From Pseudomonadota bacterium (lineage in GTDB: Bacteria > Pseudomonadota > Alphaproteobacteria > Caulobacterales > Aquidulcibacteraceae), in contig JAEWNX010000259.1 of the NCBI GenBank assembly GCA_023461135.1, positions 1 through 12,576 on the forward strand: a stretch of 12,576 nt of DNA, in the 5' to 3' direction. Shown piece by piece: positions 7,052 to 12,403 of this stretch. A program made the translations under genes and the position numbers. The notes below the pieces were generated by a model. That model did no database searches. It was not told the DNA's origin and was given only the letters and a program-made list of their open reading frames with translations. Positions within the stretch are counted from its first letter, which is position 1. The number at the start of each line of letters is the position of its first letter.

Positions 7052-7834
7052 CTAGCTGAACGTGGCGACGATCGGCACGTGATCGCTGGCCTTGTCCATT
7101 GCGCGCGCAGCTTTGAAGATTTCGACGCTCTGCAGGCGGTCCGCCGCTTGAGGCGACAGCAACAAATGATCGATGCGGATGCCGTGGTCCTTCTGCCAGG
7201 CGCCCGCCTGATAATCCCAGAACGTATAGCGATGCGCGGCGCCGTCAGCTTGCATATACGCGTCGCTCAGGCCCAGGTTCAGCAGGGCGCGATACGCGGC
7301 GTGGGTTTCGGGTTGAAACAGTGCGTCGCCCGTCCAGACGCGGGGATCGTGGCAATCCACATCGCGCGGAATGACGTTGTAGTCGCCGGCGATTACGACG
7401 CGTTCTTCGTGCTTCAAGACATTCCGCAGGTGCGCCTGCAGCGCCTGCATGAACGCCAGCTTGAAGGCGAACTTATCCGTGCCGATCGGATTGCCATTGG
7501 GCGCATAGACGGAGGCGACGCGCACTGGCCCGTCCGGCGCGGCGATCACCGCTTCGATGTAGCGCGCGTGTTCGTGTTCAAGACCGGGAATGCCGCGGCT
7601 GACTTCCTCGATCCGATGCTTGGAGAGGATGGCGACGCCGTTATAGCTCTTCTGCCCGAACGTCTCGATATTGAAGCCCATCGCTTCGAGCTCGAAGCGG
7701 GGAAAGCGTGCATCCTCGCACTTGATTTCCTGCAGGCACCAAACATCGGCGCCCACCTCGCCGAACAGCTTCAGCGCCGTCGGCAGACGCGCCATAATTG
7801 AATTGACGTTCCAGGCGGCGATCTTGAAGGCCAT
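7052..7834 (-). CDS. xth: Exodeoxyribonuclease III (Xth-type AP endonuclease)
   Basis: A 260-residue DNA repair enzyme that cleaves at abasic sites and degrades 3' ends in base-excision repair. Family motifs are complete: WNVNS (8-12), LQEIK with the metal ligand Glu36, YNGVAILSK (64-72), NGNPIGTDKF (113-122) specific to the Xth branch, GDYNVIP with Asp151 and Asn153, HGIRIDHLLLSP with Asp222, and SDHVPIV with Asp251 and His252. Length and order are those of bacterial Xth. The ATG at 7834 begins MAFKIAAWNVNS, the usual start. No ribosome site precedes it; instead a promoter-like TTGAAC-N17-CTAAGC ends 8 bases before the ATG, and a 7-bp hairpin abuts the start codon. I recall xth next to erpA and dgt in many alphaproteobacteria; here other genes separate them. 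Confidence 0.96.
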   Translation of the reverse strand: MAFKIAAWNVNSIMARLPTALKLFGEVGADVWCLQEIKCEDARFPRFELEAMGFNIETFGQKSYNGVAILSKHRIEEVSRGIPGLEHEHARYIEAVIAAPDGPVRVASVYAPNGNPIGTDKFAFKLAFMQALQAHLRNVLKHEERVVIAGDYNVIPRDVDCHDPRVWTGDALFQPETHAAYRALLNLGLSDAYMQADGAAHRYTFWDYQAGAWQKDHGIRIDHLLLSPQAADRLQSVEIFKAARAMDKASDHVPIVATFS

Positions 7835-7835
7835 C

Positions 7836-7855
7836 GCATGGGGCTTAGCCCATGC
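7836..7855 (-). promoter_or_regulatory. Hairpin touching the xth start codon
   Basis: GCATGGG (7836-7842) and CCCATGC (7849-7855) form a perfect 7-bp inverted repeat with a 6-base loop. It lies between the stop of the 50-residue gene and the xth ATG, one base from the latter. No T-run follows on the minus strand, so it is not a standard terminator. It overlaps the candidate -10 box of xth, so it may be a protein site or incidental. Confidence 0.45.
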
Positions 7856-7871
7856 CCGGCCCGAGGTTCAA
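7843..7871 (-). promoter_or_regulatory. Candidate xth promoter, possibly leaderless
   Basis: Read on the minus strand, TTGAAC (7871-7866) is followed after 17 bases by CTAAGC (7848-7843). One base earlier this reads GCTAAGCC, close to the GCTANAWC -10 element described for Caulobacter housekeeping promoters. Only 8 bases separate the box from the xth ATG, so transcription would begin at or next to the start codon. The -35 element overlaps the stop codon of the upstream gene. Confidence 0.45.
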
Positions 7872-8020
7872 CCGAACCAGCCCAAGGCGACGGCCGCAAA
7901 GCCGATCACGACGAGGGCGACGCCGGCAGCGAGGATGTAGCGCACGTGGTGCCCGGTTTCGCCGGCGCGGGCTTCTTCCGCGTTGGCCTCCACGTGATCG
8001 CCGACTTTGCGCGCGGTCAT
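7868..8020 (-). CDS. Small single-pass membrane protein (50 aa), function unknown
   Basis: The frame runs from ATG 8020-8018 to TGA 7870-7868. An excellent ribosome site, AAGGAG at 8034-8029 with 8 bases to the ATG, selects this start over in-frame upstream ones. The product has a polar N-terminal half (MTARKVGDHVEANAEEARAG) with an acidic/basic mix, a HH pair at 24-25, and one membrane helix at about 28-49 ending WFG. The predicted layout is a cytoplasmic N-terminus with a C-terminal anchor. I do not recognise the family. It diverges from the membrane protein at 8067 with 46 bases between start codons, and lies upstream of xth in the same direction. Confidence 0.72.
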   Translation of the reverse strand: MTARKVGDHVEANAEEARAGETGHHVRYILAAGVALVVIGFAAVALGWFG

Positions 8021-8028
8021 CAGAAACT

Positions 8029-8034
8029 CTCCTT
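8029..8034 (-). promoter_or_regulatory. Strong ribosome binding site of the 50-aa membrane protein
   Basis: AAGGAG on the minus strand lies 8 bases before ATG 8020. It is the feature that fixes the start of this small gene and is among the strongest ribosome sites in the window. Confidence 0.8.
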
Positions 8035-8049
8035 TGCCCGGGGGCAGCA

Positions 8050-8058
8050 TGCTAGGCT
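8050..8058 (+). promoter_or_regulatory. Candidate extended -10 (TGCTAGGCT) for the 111-aa membrane protein
   Basis: TGCTAGGCT fits the extended -10 layout TGnTAnnnT and ends 8 bases before the ATG at 8067, which has no ribosome site. No -35 is visible at 16-18 bases. The geometry suggests a leaderless transcript. Confidence 0.3.
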
Positions 8059-8066
8059 CCGCCCCT

Positions 8067-8402
8067 ATGAACTTAATCCTCGCGGCCTTCACCTTGTTCC
8101 ATGTGGCGGCAGGCCTGGGGGCTTTGGAAGCGGGTATGCGGCTGCTCTCTTCCGAAGAGCGAGCACATTGGCGCTCGAAGGCGGCCCTGCTGGTCGCTCA
8201 GCTTCTGTGCTGGGTCTATCCCGTGCTCGCTTTTGTGTGCGTGGGCTGGGCTTGGCGCGCCTTTGCCGAAGCGCAATCGTATGCGCTGCCGTTGATGCTT
8301 GCGCCGGTGTTGTGGCTCCTGGTGATGGGCCTCGTGTTCGCGATCGTCGACTTCGCCGAGGACGGCGTCATCGGCAACGCGCGAACACGCGATCCATCTT
8401 AG
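8067..8402 (+). CDS. Three-helix membrane protein (111 aa), function unknown
   Basis: The frame from ATG 8067 to TAG 8400-8402 encodes a hydrophobic protein with membrane helices at about residues 2-24, 40-66 and 72-95. Conserved-looking polar points are His12 in the first helix, the RLLSSEERAHWRSK connecting loop (25-38) and the VDFAEDG exit (94-100). I do not recognise the family. The ATG was chosen because it begins the first helix and sits just after an extended -10-like box; upstream in-frame codons would add a non-hydrophobic tail overlapping the divergent gene. Its stop overlaps the stop of the convergent Kbp-like gene within TTAG (8399-8402). Confidence 0.75.
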   Translation: MNLILAAFTLFHVAAGLGALEAGMRLLSSEERAHWRSKAALLVAQLLCWVYPVLAFVCVGWAWRAFAEAQSYALPLMLAPVLWLLVMGLVFAIVDFAEDGVIGNARTRDPS

Positions 8403-8848
8403 TGCTGCTGCGGGATGCGCAGCATCTGGCCGGGATAGATTTCGTCCGGGTCTTTCAGCATTGGTTTATTGGCTTCGAAGATGGCGCTGTACTTGTTCGC
8501 CTCGCCATAGAATTGCTTGGCGATTTTCGACAACGTGTCGCCGGACTTCACTTCGTAGAACTGCGACGCCGGCTGAGCCTGCGCCGTGATGGTGATCTGA
8601 TCGTTCACCTTGGCGACGCCCTTGGTGTTGCCGAGAACGAGAATGGCGCGCTCCTTCTCGGCGATATCGTTGGCCTTCCCCGTGATGGTGACTTCGTCGC
8701 CGCGCACGGTGATGCGGCCGCCTTCGATCGTGATACCGAGATCGCGCAGCATTTCCGCCATCTCGGCGGCGCTCGTCTGTTCGGAACCTTGGCGAATTGG
8801 CGTCTTCAGGTCCTTGCCGCGGTCGCGGCCGAAATTGAACAAGCCCAT
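8399..8848 (-). CDS. kbp: Kbp-like BON-LysM protein (potassium-binding protein family)
   Basis: A 149-residue protein, the same length as E. coli Kbp (YgaU), which binds K+ in the cytoplasm and responds to osmotic stress. It starts MGLFNFGRDRGKDL like the E. coli protein. A BON domain covers about residues 24-88 (ITVRGDEVTITGKA at 46-59, ILVLGNTKGVAKVNDQI at 69-85). A LysM domain covers 97-146 (FYEVKSGDTLSKIAKQFYG at 97-115, IFEANKPMLKDPDEIYPGQM at 123-142, then LRIPQ). No signal peptide is seen, so it is cytoplasmic despite LysM. The ATG at 8848 is supported by GAGGAG (8861-8856) at 7 bases. This ribosome site lies partly inside a 7-bp hairpin. Orthology to Kbp is strong by sequence; K+ binding here is inferred. 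Confidence 0.9.
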   Translation of the reverse strand: MGLFNFGRDRGKDLKTPIRQGSEQTSAAEMAEMLRDLGITIEGGRITVRGDEVTITGKANDIAEKERAILVLGNTKGVAKVNDQITITAQAQPASQFYEVKSGDTLSKIAKQFYGEANKYSAIFEANKPMLKDPDEIYPGQMLRIPQQH

Positions 8849-8851
8849 GCT

Positions 8852-8877
8852 CGGTCTCCTCATTTGGTGTGAGACCG
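8852..8877 (-). promoter_or_regulatory. Hairpin overlapping the ribosome site of the Kbp-like gene
   Basis: On the minus strand CGGTCTC (8877-8871), a 12-base loop and GAGACCG (8858-8852) form a perfect 7-bp inverted repeat ending 3 bases before the ATG. Half of the GAGGAG ribosome site is in the downstream arm and half in the loop, so folding of the mRNA would hinder translation. It could equally be an operator. Confidence 0.45.
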
Positions 8878-8878
8878 G

Positions 8879-8904
8879 ACAAACGGCGGTGTGGCCGCCT
8901 TTGT
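8879..8904 (-). terminator. Possible weak terminator between the GFA-fold gene and the Kbp-like gene
   Basis: ACAAA-c-GGCGG and CCGCC-TTTGT pair with a one-base bulge and a 5-base loop. It lies 36 bases past the GFA-fold stop. The T-run on the minus strand is short and broken, so termination would be weak. It could instead be part of the control region of the Kbp-like gene. Confidence 0.3.
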
Positions 8905-8940
8905 TTCGTGAGATGTCGGAAAGCGGGGCGAGATACCGCT

Positions 8941-9321
8941 TTATTGCTGCTTCTGCGGCAGGCCGTCGCCGATCTCGTAGTAATCGCCCTTGTCGGCGAC
9001 GAAGATGTGAATGTGCAGCCTGGCGCCCGTTGGCTTGTCGAAGGCCCCCATGGCGACGCCGATCTTGGGGCGGCCGATTGGGTCCCACAACAGAGCCGAT
9101 CCGCACGTCCTGCAGAAGCCGCGGCGGACCTTCTCTGACGATTGAAACCAGGTGAGGTTGTCTTCGCCTTCGATGGTGAGATCGGTTTTCACAACGTCGG
9201 TGGACGCCCAATAATGGCCGGAGGTCTTGCGGCACTTCTCGCAATGGCAGGCGTCCGGGCCCGCCAATGCGGCGGCGACCGAAAAACGCACCGCGCCGCA
9301 CAGGCACGAACCTTTATGCAT
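8941..9321 (-). CDS. GFA-fold zinc protein (glutathione-dependent formaldehyde-activating family)
   Basis: A 126-residue protein of the GFA/CENP-V fold. Its zinc-binding cysteines are in the expected order: Cys6 and Cys8 in GSCLCGAVRF (4-13), Cys25, Cys27 and Cys30 in CHCEKCRKTSG (25-35), and Cys70 and Cys73 in FCRTCGSALLW (69-79). The founding member was proposed to speed formaldehyde-glutathione conjugation, but most members have no proven activity, so I keep the family name only. The ATG at 9321 follows GGAG at 6 bases and gives the usual MHKGSCLCG start; an ATG at 9333 is possible. The start lies within the nitroreductase stop region, overlapping it by 8 bases, so coupled translation is likely. 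Confidence 0.87.
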   Translation of the reverse strand: MHKGSCLCGAVRFSVAAALAGPDACHCEKCRKTSGHYWASTDVVKTDLTIEGEDNLTWFQSSEKVRRGFCRTCGSALLWDPIGRPKIGVAMGAFDKPTGARLHIHIFVADKGDYYEIGDGLPQKQQ

Positions 9322-9991
9322 CGCTCGCTCCATCGAATCCCTTGAATACGGCCATCTCATCCAGCGGCGCGCGATCGCTGCGCAGCGTATTCACCGGCTT
9401 TGTCATATCGGCGTAACCCAACGCCATGCCGCAATAGATCATGTCATGTTCATCCAGCTTGAAGTGCGCCGCCAGCGGCGCGCGCATGCGGGCCCATGCT
9501 TCCTGCATGCAGGATTGGACGCCGTGCTCCAGCGCGGCCAGCGCGACGGACTGCATGAACATGCCGAGATGCGCCCACTGGCCGTGCCCCATGCGCTTGT
9601 CGATGATGAAGAAGAGCCCGACGGGTGCGCCGAAGAAATCGAAGTTCTGCGCCAGGTGCATGAGGCGCGCGGGCCTGTTCTCTCGCGGGATGCCTAGCAG
9701 CGCGTACATGTCTTCGCCGACCTTGAAGCGGCGCGTGCGGTACGGCTCCCAGAGATTGGCGGGATAAACCGGGCGATCGTCTTCGGCGCCGGGAAGGTTC
9801 GCCTTCGCCAATGTCGAGACCGCGTCGCGTTCGGCGCCGGCGACCGCGATCACCTTCCAAGGTTGGAGGTTGCCGCCGGACGGCGCGTAGCGCGCAACGT
9901 CGACGATCTCTCGCACGATCGCCTCGGGGACTGGGTCGGGTTTGAAGGCGCGGACGGAAATGCGCGCCTTGAGCGCTTCGGTGACGTTCAT
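9314..9991 (-). CDS. Nitroreductase family FMN-dependent oxidoreductase
   Basis: A 225-residue cytoplasmic flavoprotein of the nitroreductase (NfnB-like) family, which reduces nitro compounds or quinones with NAD(P)H. FMN-phosphate contacts are expected at Arg10, Ser12 and Arg14 (KARISVRAF), and the ARYAPSGGNLQPW segment (33-45) is the canonical second block. GQWAHLGMFMQSVALAALEHG lies within about 137-158, and MALGYADMTKPVN (185-197) precedes the C-terminal arm RAPLDEMAVFKGF. The ATG at 9991 is chosen because the family N-terminus starts here. It has no ribosome site; a TGATATAGC element ends 7 bases before it. It lies 13 bases after the Sel1-repeat gene and overlaps the GFA-fold gene. The physiological substrate is not evident. 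Confidence 0.92.
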   Translation of the reverse strand: MNVTEALKARISVRAFKPDPVPEAIVREIVDVARYAPSGGNLQPWKVIAVAGAERDAVSTLAKANLPGAEDDRPVYPANLWEPYRTRRFKVGEDMYALLGIPRENRPARLMHLAQNFDFFGAPVGLFFIIDKRMGHGQWAHLGMFMQSVALAALEHGVQSCMQEAWARMRAPLAAHFKLDEHDMIYCGMALGYADMTKPVNTLRSDRAPLDEMAVFKGFDGASDA

Positions 9992-9998
9992 GCGAGCC

Positions 9999-10007
9999 GC
10001 TATATCA
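9999..10007 (-). promoter_or_regulatory. Candidate extended -10 (TGATATAGC) of the nitroreductase gene
   Basis: The minus-strand element TGATATAGC contains TATAGC with a TG one base before it, and ends 7 bases before ATG 9991. The TGA is also the stop of the Sel1-repeat gene. No -35 box is seen. A start site at the ATG would make a leaderless mRNA. Confidence 0.35.
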
Positions 10008-10631
10008 CCGCCCGCGGCTGCGCTGTTGAATTTCCTTTGCGTAAAGGCGGCCGGTTTTCTGCGCCGTATCGATTTCCTTCGCGCTGAGTTCGCGCGCGAA
10101 AACGGCGGCGCGTTTGCGGGCGGCGTCGTCGCCCGACAAGGAGACGGCCACATAGAGCCAGGCGAGCGCATCGATCGGATCGCGCTCCATCAACAGATCG
10201 GCGAGATGCGCCATCGCGGGCGCGTACCCGTTTTCAGAGCCGCGCAGCAGCCAATAGCGCGCCTCCTCCGGGTCGGAGAGCGTGGCGAGTTGCACCATGG
10301 CTTCACCGTCTTGGGCCCCGGCGGCCGCCCTGAACTGATCGCGGGCCCGCTCGATATCCTGCGCAACCCCGACGCCGGAGCGAAGCGCGATGCCGTACGC
10401 GGTCTGCGCGCCGGGCAGACCGTCATCGGCGGCGCGGGCAAAGTGCTCGACAGCAATTGCCTTGTCCGGCTTTCCCCCCAAACCACGCCAATAGAGCAAG
10501 CCAAGGTGATAGCGGCCGATGGCGCGGTCTTCTTCGTGCAGCGCTTCCTCGAACAAGCGTCGTGCGCGCCGCCAGTCGCGCCGCTCGAACGCATCGAGCC
10601 CGCGGTCCAATCTGGAGACGCGCCGGAACAT
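10005..10631 (-). CDS. Sel1-like / TPR-type repeat protein
   Basis: A 208-residue soluble protein made of helical repeats. Sel1-like units can be seen at about 37-72 (AIGRYHLGLLYWRGLG, then KAIAVEHFARAADDGLPGA), 73-109 (AQTAYGIALRSGVGVAQD, then RARDQFRAAAGAQDG) and 110-137 (AMVQLATL, then EARYWLLRGSENGYAPA), with a last partial unit at 138-160. An N-terminal basic helix (FRRVSRLDRGLDAFERRDWRRARR) may be an additional TPR half. There is no signal peptide, so it is probably a cytoplasmic scaffold. Its partner is unknown. The ATG at 10631 shares a base with the erpA stop (TAATG), so translation is likely coupled to erpA. Confidence 0.85.
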   Translation of the reverse strand: MFRRVSRLDRGLDAFERRDWRRARRLFEEALHEEDRAIGRYHLGLLYWRGLGGKPDKAIAVEHFARAADDGLPGAQTAYGIALRSGVGVAQDIERARDQFRAAAGAQDGEAMVQLATLSDPEEARYWLLRGSENGYAPAMAHLADLLMERDPIDALAWLYVAVSLSGDDAARKRAAVFARELSAKEIDTAQKTGRLYAKEIQQRSRGR

Positions 10632-10957
10632 TAGACCGAGAAGCTCACGCCGCAGCCGCAAGACGACTTGGCGTTCGGGTTCTTCACCTTGAACGAGGCG
10701 CCGATCAACTCGTCCACCCAATCGACTTCGGAGCCAAGCAGGAAGGGCAGCGAGACGCGGTCGACGAAGAGGCGCGCGCCATCGCGCTCGATCACGATGT
10801 CGTCGGCGTTCGCGGCAGGCGCGACCTGAATTTCGTACTGAAATCCAGAGCAGCCGCCACCTTCGACGGCCACGCGCAGGCCAGCGCCCGCGGGTTGGTC
10901 GGCGACCACGGTCTTGATCCGCGAGGCGGCGGCGGCGGAGAGGCAGACGTCAGTCAT
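10631..10957 (-). CDS. erpA: Iron-sulfur cluster insertion protein ErpA (A-type carrier)
   Basis: A 108-residue A-type Fe-S carrier of the HesB/IscA family, which passes clusters from the SUF/ISC machinery to apo-enzymes. The three ligand cysteines are present: Cys36 in VEGGGCSGFQYE (31-42) and Cys100 and Cys102 in SSCGCGVSF (98-106). FVDRVSLPFLLG (64-75) and KNPNAKSSCGCG (92-103) are standard. The ErpA rather than IscA label rests on general similarity and the erpA/dgt neighbourhood. It is divergent from dgt, 84 bases apart. Upstream on the minus strand TTGAGA (10989-10984) resembles a -35 box, but no good -10 follows at proper distance; AAAGGG lies rather far from the ATG. Confidence 0.92.
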   Translation of the reverse strand: MTDVCLSAAAASRIKTVVADQPAGAGLRVAVEGGGCSGFQYEIQVAPAANADDIVIERDGARLFVDRVSLPFLLGSEVDWVDELIGASFKVKNPNAKSSCGCGVSFSV

Positions 10958-11003
10958 TCGTTAACGCAACCCTTTGGGCGGTTTCTCAAGCGGGCAGGGC
11001 CCA

Positions 11004-11009
11004 TATAAG
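11004..11009 (+). promoter_or_regulatory. Candidate -10 box for dgt
   Basis: TATAAG, identical to the box proposed for infA and likewise followed by G, lies 16 bases before a strong ribosome site. No clear -35 is present at 16-18 bases. Initiation near 11016 would give a leader of about 26 bases. Confidence 0.4.
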
Positions 11010-11025
11010 GTCCGATCCTAGCACT

Positions 11026-11031
11026 GAGGAG
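11026..11031 (+). promoter_or_regulatory. Ribosome binding site that selects the GTG start of dgt
   Basis: GAGGAG with 10 bases to GTG 11042. The next in-frame candidate, ATG 11108, has no such site, so the longer protein is favoured. Confidence 0.65.
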
Positions 11032-11041
11032 AAGCCGTTTC

Positions 11042-12280
11042 GTGGCGGACGGGCAGAAAGCAGCCAAACGGGCGAGGGCAAAGCCCGCCAACGCCCCCAC
11101 GCCTCACATGCGCCCCCCGCGCGCCCCTTATGCTACCGATCCGTCATGTTCGCGCGGCCGGCTTTATCCCGAGCCCGAGAGCCGCACGCGCAATCCGTTC
11201 GAACGCGACAGGGACCGCATCGTCCATGCGAGCGCTTTCCGCCGGCTGAAGGGCAAGACGCTGGTGTTCGTCGCGCACGAGGGCGACCACTACCGCACCC
11301 GCCTGACGCATTCGCTGGAAGTGGCGCAGATTGCGCGGGCAGTCGCGCGCCAGATGGGGCTGGACGACGACCTCGCCGAATGCCTCGGCATCGCGCACGA
11401 TTTGGGACACCCGCCTTTCGGGCATACAGGCGAAGATGTGCTCGACGCGTGCATGGAGCCGTACGGCGGCTTCGACCACAACGCGCAGACGCTGCGCGTG
11501 CTGACGAAGCTGGAGCGGAAATATCCGACCTTCGACGGGCTCAACCTCACCTGGGAGACGCTTGAAGGCGTCGTCAAACACAACGGCCCGCTAATCCGCT
11601 ATGGGGCGGCGCTGGCGGATCTGCCGGTGGCGATCCAGGAATACGTGGCGCAGCACGATCTGGAACTCGCAAGCTGGCCGGGCCTCGAGGCGCAAGTGGC
11701 CGCGCACGCGGACGACATCGCCTACAACAACCACGATATCGACGACGGCCTGCGCGCCGGGCTCTTTACGCTCGCGGAATTGCGCGAGGAAGTGCCGATG
11801 GTGGAGCGCGTGCTCGCGGCGGTGGCGAAAGATCATCCCGATATCGAGGAAAGCCGGCTCATCGCTGAAACGGTAAGGCGTTTGATCGGCGTGTGGATCG
11901 ACGATCTCGTTTGGCAATCCTCAAACCTGCTCGCTGAAGCAAAGCCGCAAAGCGCCGAGGACGTCCGCGCGGCCGGCAAGCCGCTGGTGGGCTTTTCCGA
12001 TGTCATGAACGAACATCAGGCGGTGCTGCGCCGATTTCTGATGGCGCGAATGTACCGCCACTGGAGGGTCAACCGCTCGCGCTCCCACGCCAAGCGGATC
12101 CTGCGCCAGCTCTTCGATTTGTTGCTGGCCGAACCCGAATTGCTGCCGCCGGACTGGCAGGCCGGCGGCGATGGGCCGGGGGGGCTAAAAACGGCGCGCC
12201 GGGTCTGCGACTACATCGCGGGCATGACCGACGATTTCGCCATCGACGAGCATCGCCGCCTTTTCACGCTCACGCGCTAA
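11042..12280 (+). CDS. dgt: dGTPase-like HD-domain deoxynucleotide triphosphohydrolase
   Basis: A 412-residue HD-superfamily enzyme that splits dNTPs into deoxynucleosides and tripolyphosphate, probably tuning dNTP pools. [30 protein letters not shown] (48-77, written in two overlapping blocks here: [13 protein letters not shown] and [11 protein letters not shown]) is the family start. The metal ligands are His90 in [12 protein letters not shown], His119-Asp120 in [15 protein letters not shown], and an Asp in the [15 protein letters not shown] block (222-236). This is the type-2 dgt-like group common in alphaproteobacteria. The GTG start adds about 25 lysine/alanine/proline-rich residues before the core compared with relatives I remember, which begin near Ala28 ([13 protein letters not shown]). 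In many relatives argS follows; here it does not. Confidence 0.93.
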   Translation: MADGQKAAKRARAKPANAPTPHMRPPRAPYATDPSCSRGRLYPEPESRTRNPFERDRDRIVHASAFRRLKGKTLVFVAHEGDHYRTRLTHSLEVAQIARAVARQMGLDDDLAECLGIAHDLGHPPFGHTGEDVLDACMEPYGGFDHNAQTLRVLTKLERKYPTFDGLNLTWETLEGVVKHNGPLIRYGAALADLPVAIQEYVAQHDLELASWPGLEAQVAAHADDIAYNNHDIDDGLRAGLFTLAELREEVPMVERVLAAVAKDHPDIEESRLIAETVRRLIGVWIDDLVWQSSNLLAEAKPQSAEDVRAAGKPLVGFSDVMNEHQAVLRRFLMARMYRHWRVNRSRSHAKRILRQLFDLLLAEPELLPPDWQAGGDGPGGLKTARRVCDYIAGMTDDFAIDEHRRLFTLTR

Positions 12281-12322
12281 CGCCTCCGTTACGCCTGCGG
12301 AATTATGGATTCCCCGCGCCTG

Positions 12323-12356
12323 CCGCGCGCGCAATTAAGCGATCGTGAGCGCGCGG
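12323..12356. repeat. 8-bp inverted repeat in the dgt / SPOR-type intergenic region
   Basis: CCGCGCGC (12323-12330) and GCGCGCGG (12349-12356) are perfect complements with an 18-base AT-richer loop. It lies 43 bases after the dgt stop. No T-run follows, so intrinsic termination is doubtful; it could be a factor-bound site upstream of the next promoter. A smaller TAACG/CGTTA hairpin (12278-12291) begins at the dgt stop codon. Confidence 0.4.
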
Positions 12357-12357
12357 A

Positions 12358-12366
12358 TGGTAAACT
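12358..12366 (+). promoter_or_regulatory. Candidate extended -10 for the 3'-edge membrane protein gene
   Basis: TGGTAAACT has the TGn extension and a four-of-six TATAAT match (TAAACT). It would start transcription about 30 bases before the TTG start. GANTC sites (GATTC) occur at 12308-12312 and 12382-12386 around it. No -35 is seen. Confidence 0.3.
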
Positions 12367-12403
12367 AAGCCCTCCCGCCGCGATTCCGTCCGGAGTTCCG
12401 CCC

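Noticed and set aside
7040..7801. Plus-strand open frame of about 253 codons opposite xth
   Set aside because: Exact shadow of the complete exonuclease III gene.
7838..8872. Plus-strand open frame of about 344 codons across the two small membrane genes and the Kbp-like gene
   Set aside because: It conflicts with the clear BON-LysM gene and with two genes that have coherent membrane helices; its own sequence shows no family motif.
8849..9307. The Kbp-like frame extends upstream across the GFA-fold gene to about 302 residues, suggesting a fusion
   Set aside because: The upstream part is an off-frame read of the GFA-fold gene. A good ribosome site before 8848 and the match to the E. coli Kbp start show where the gene begins.
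10963..10972. Possible CtrA site around the TTAAC next to the erpA start
   Set aside because: Only one half-site is present; the second TTAA at 7-base spacing is missing.
10958..10989. Possible erpA promoter, TTGAGA (10989-10984) with GTTAAC near 10965
   Set aside because: The -10 candidate matches poorly and lies two bases from the ATG, so transcription would start inside the gene. I kept only the -35-like note in the erpA entry.
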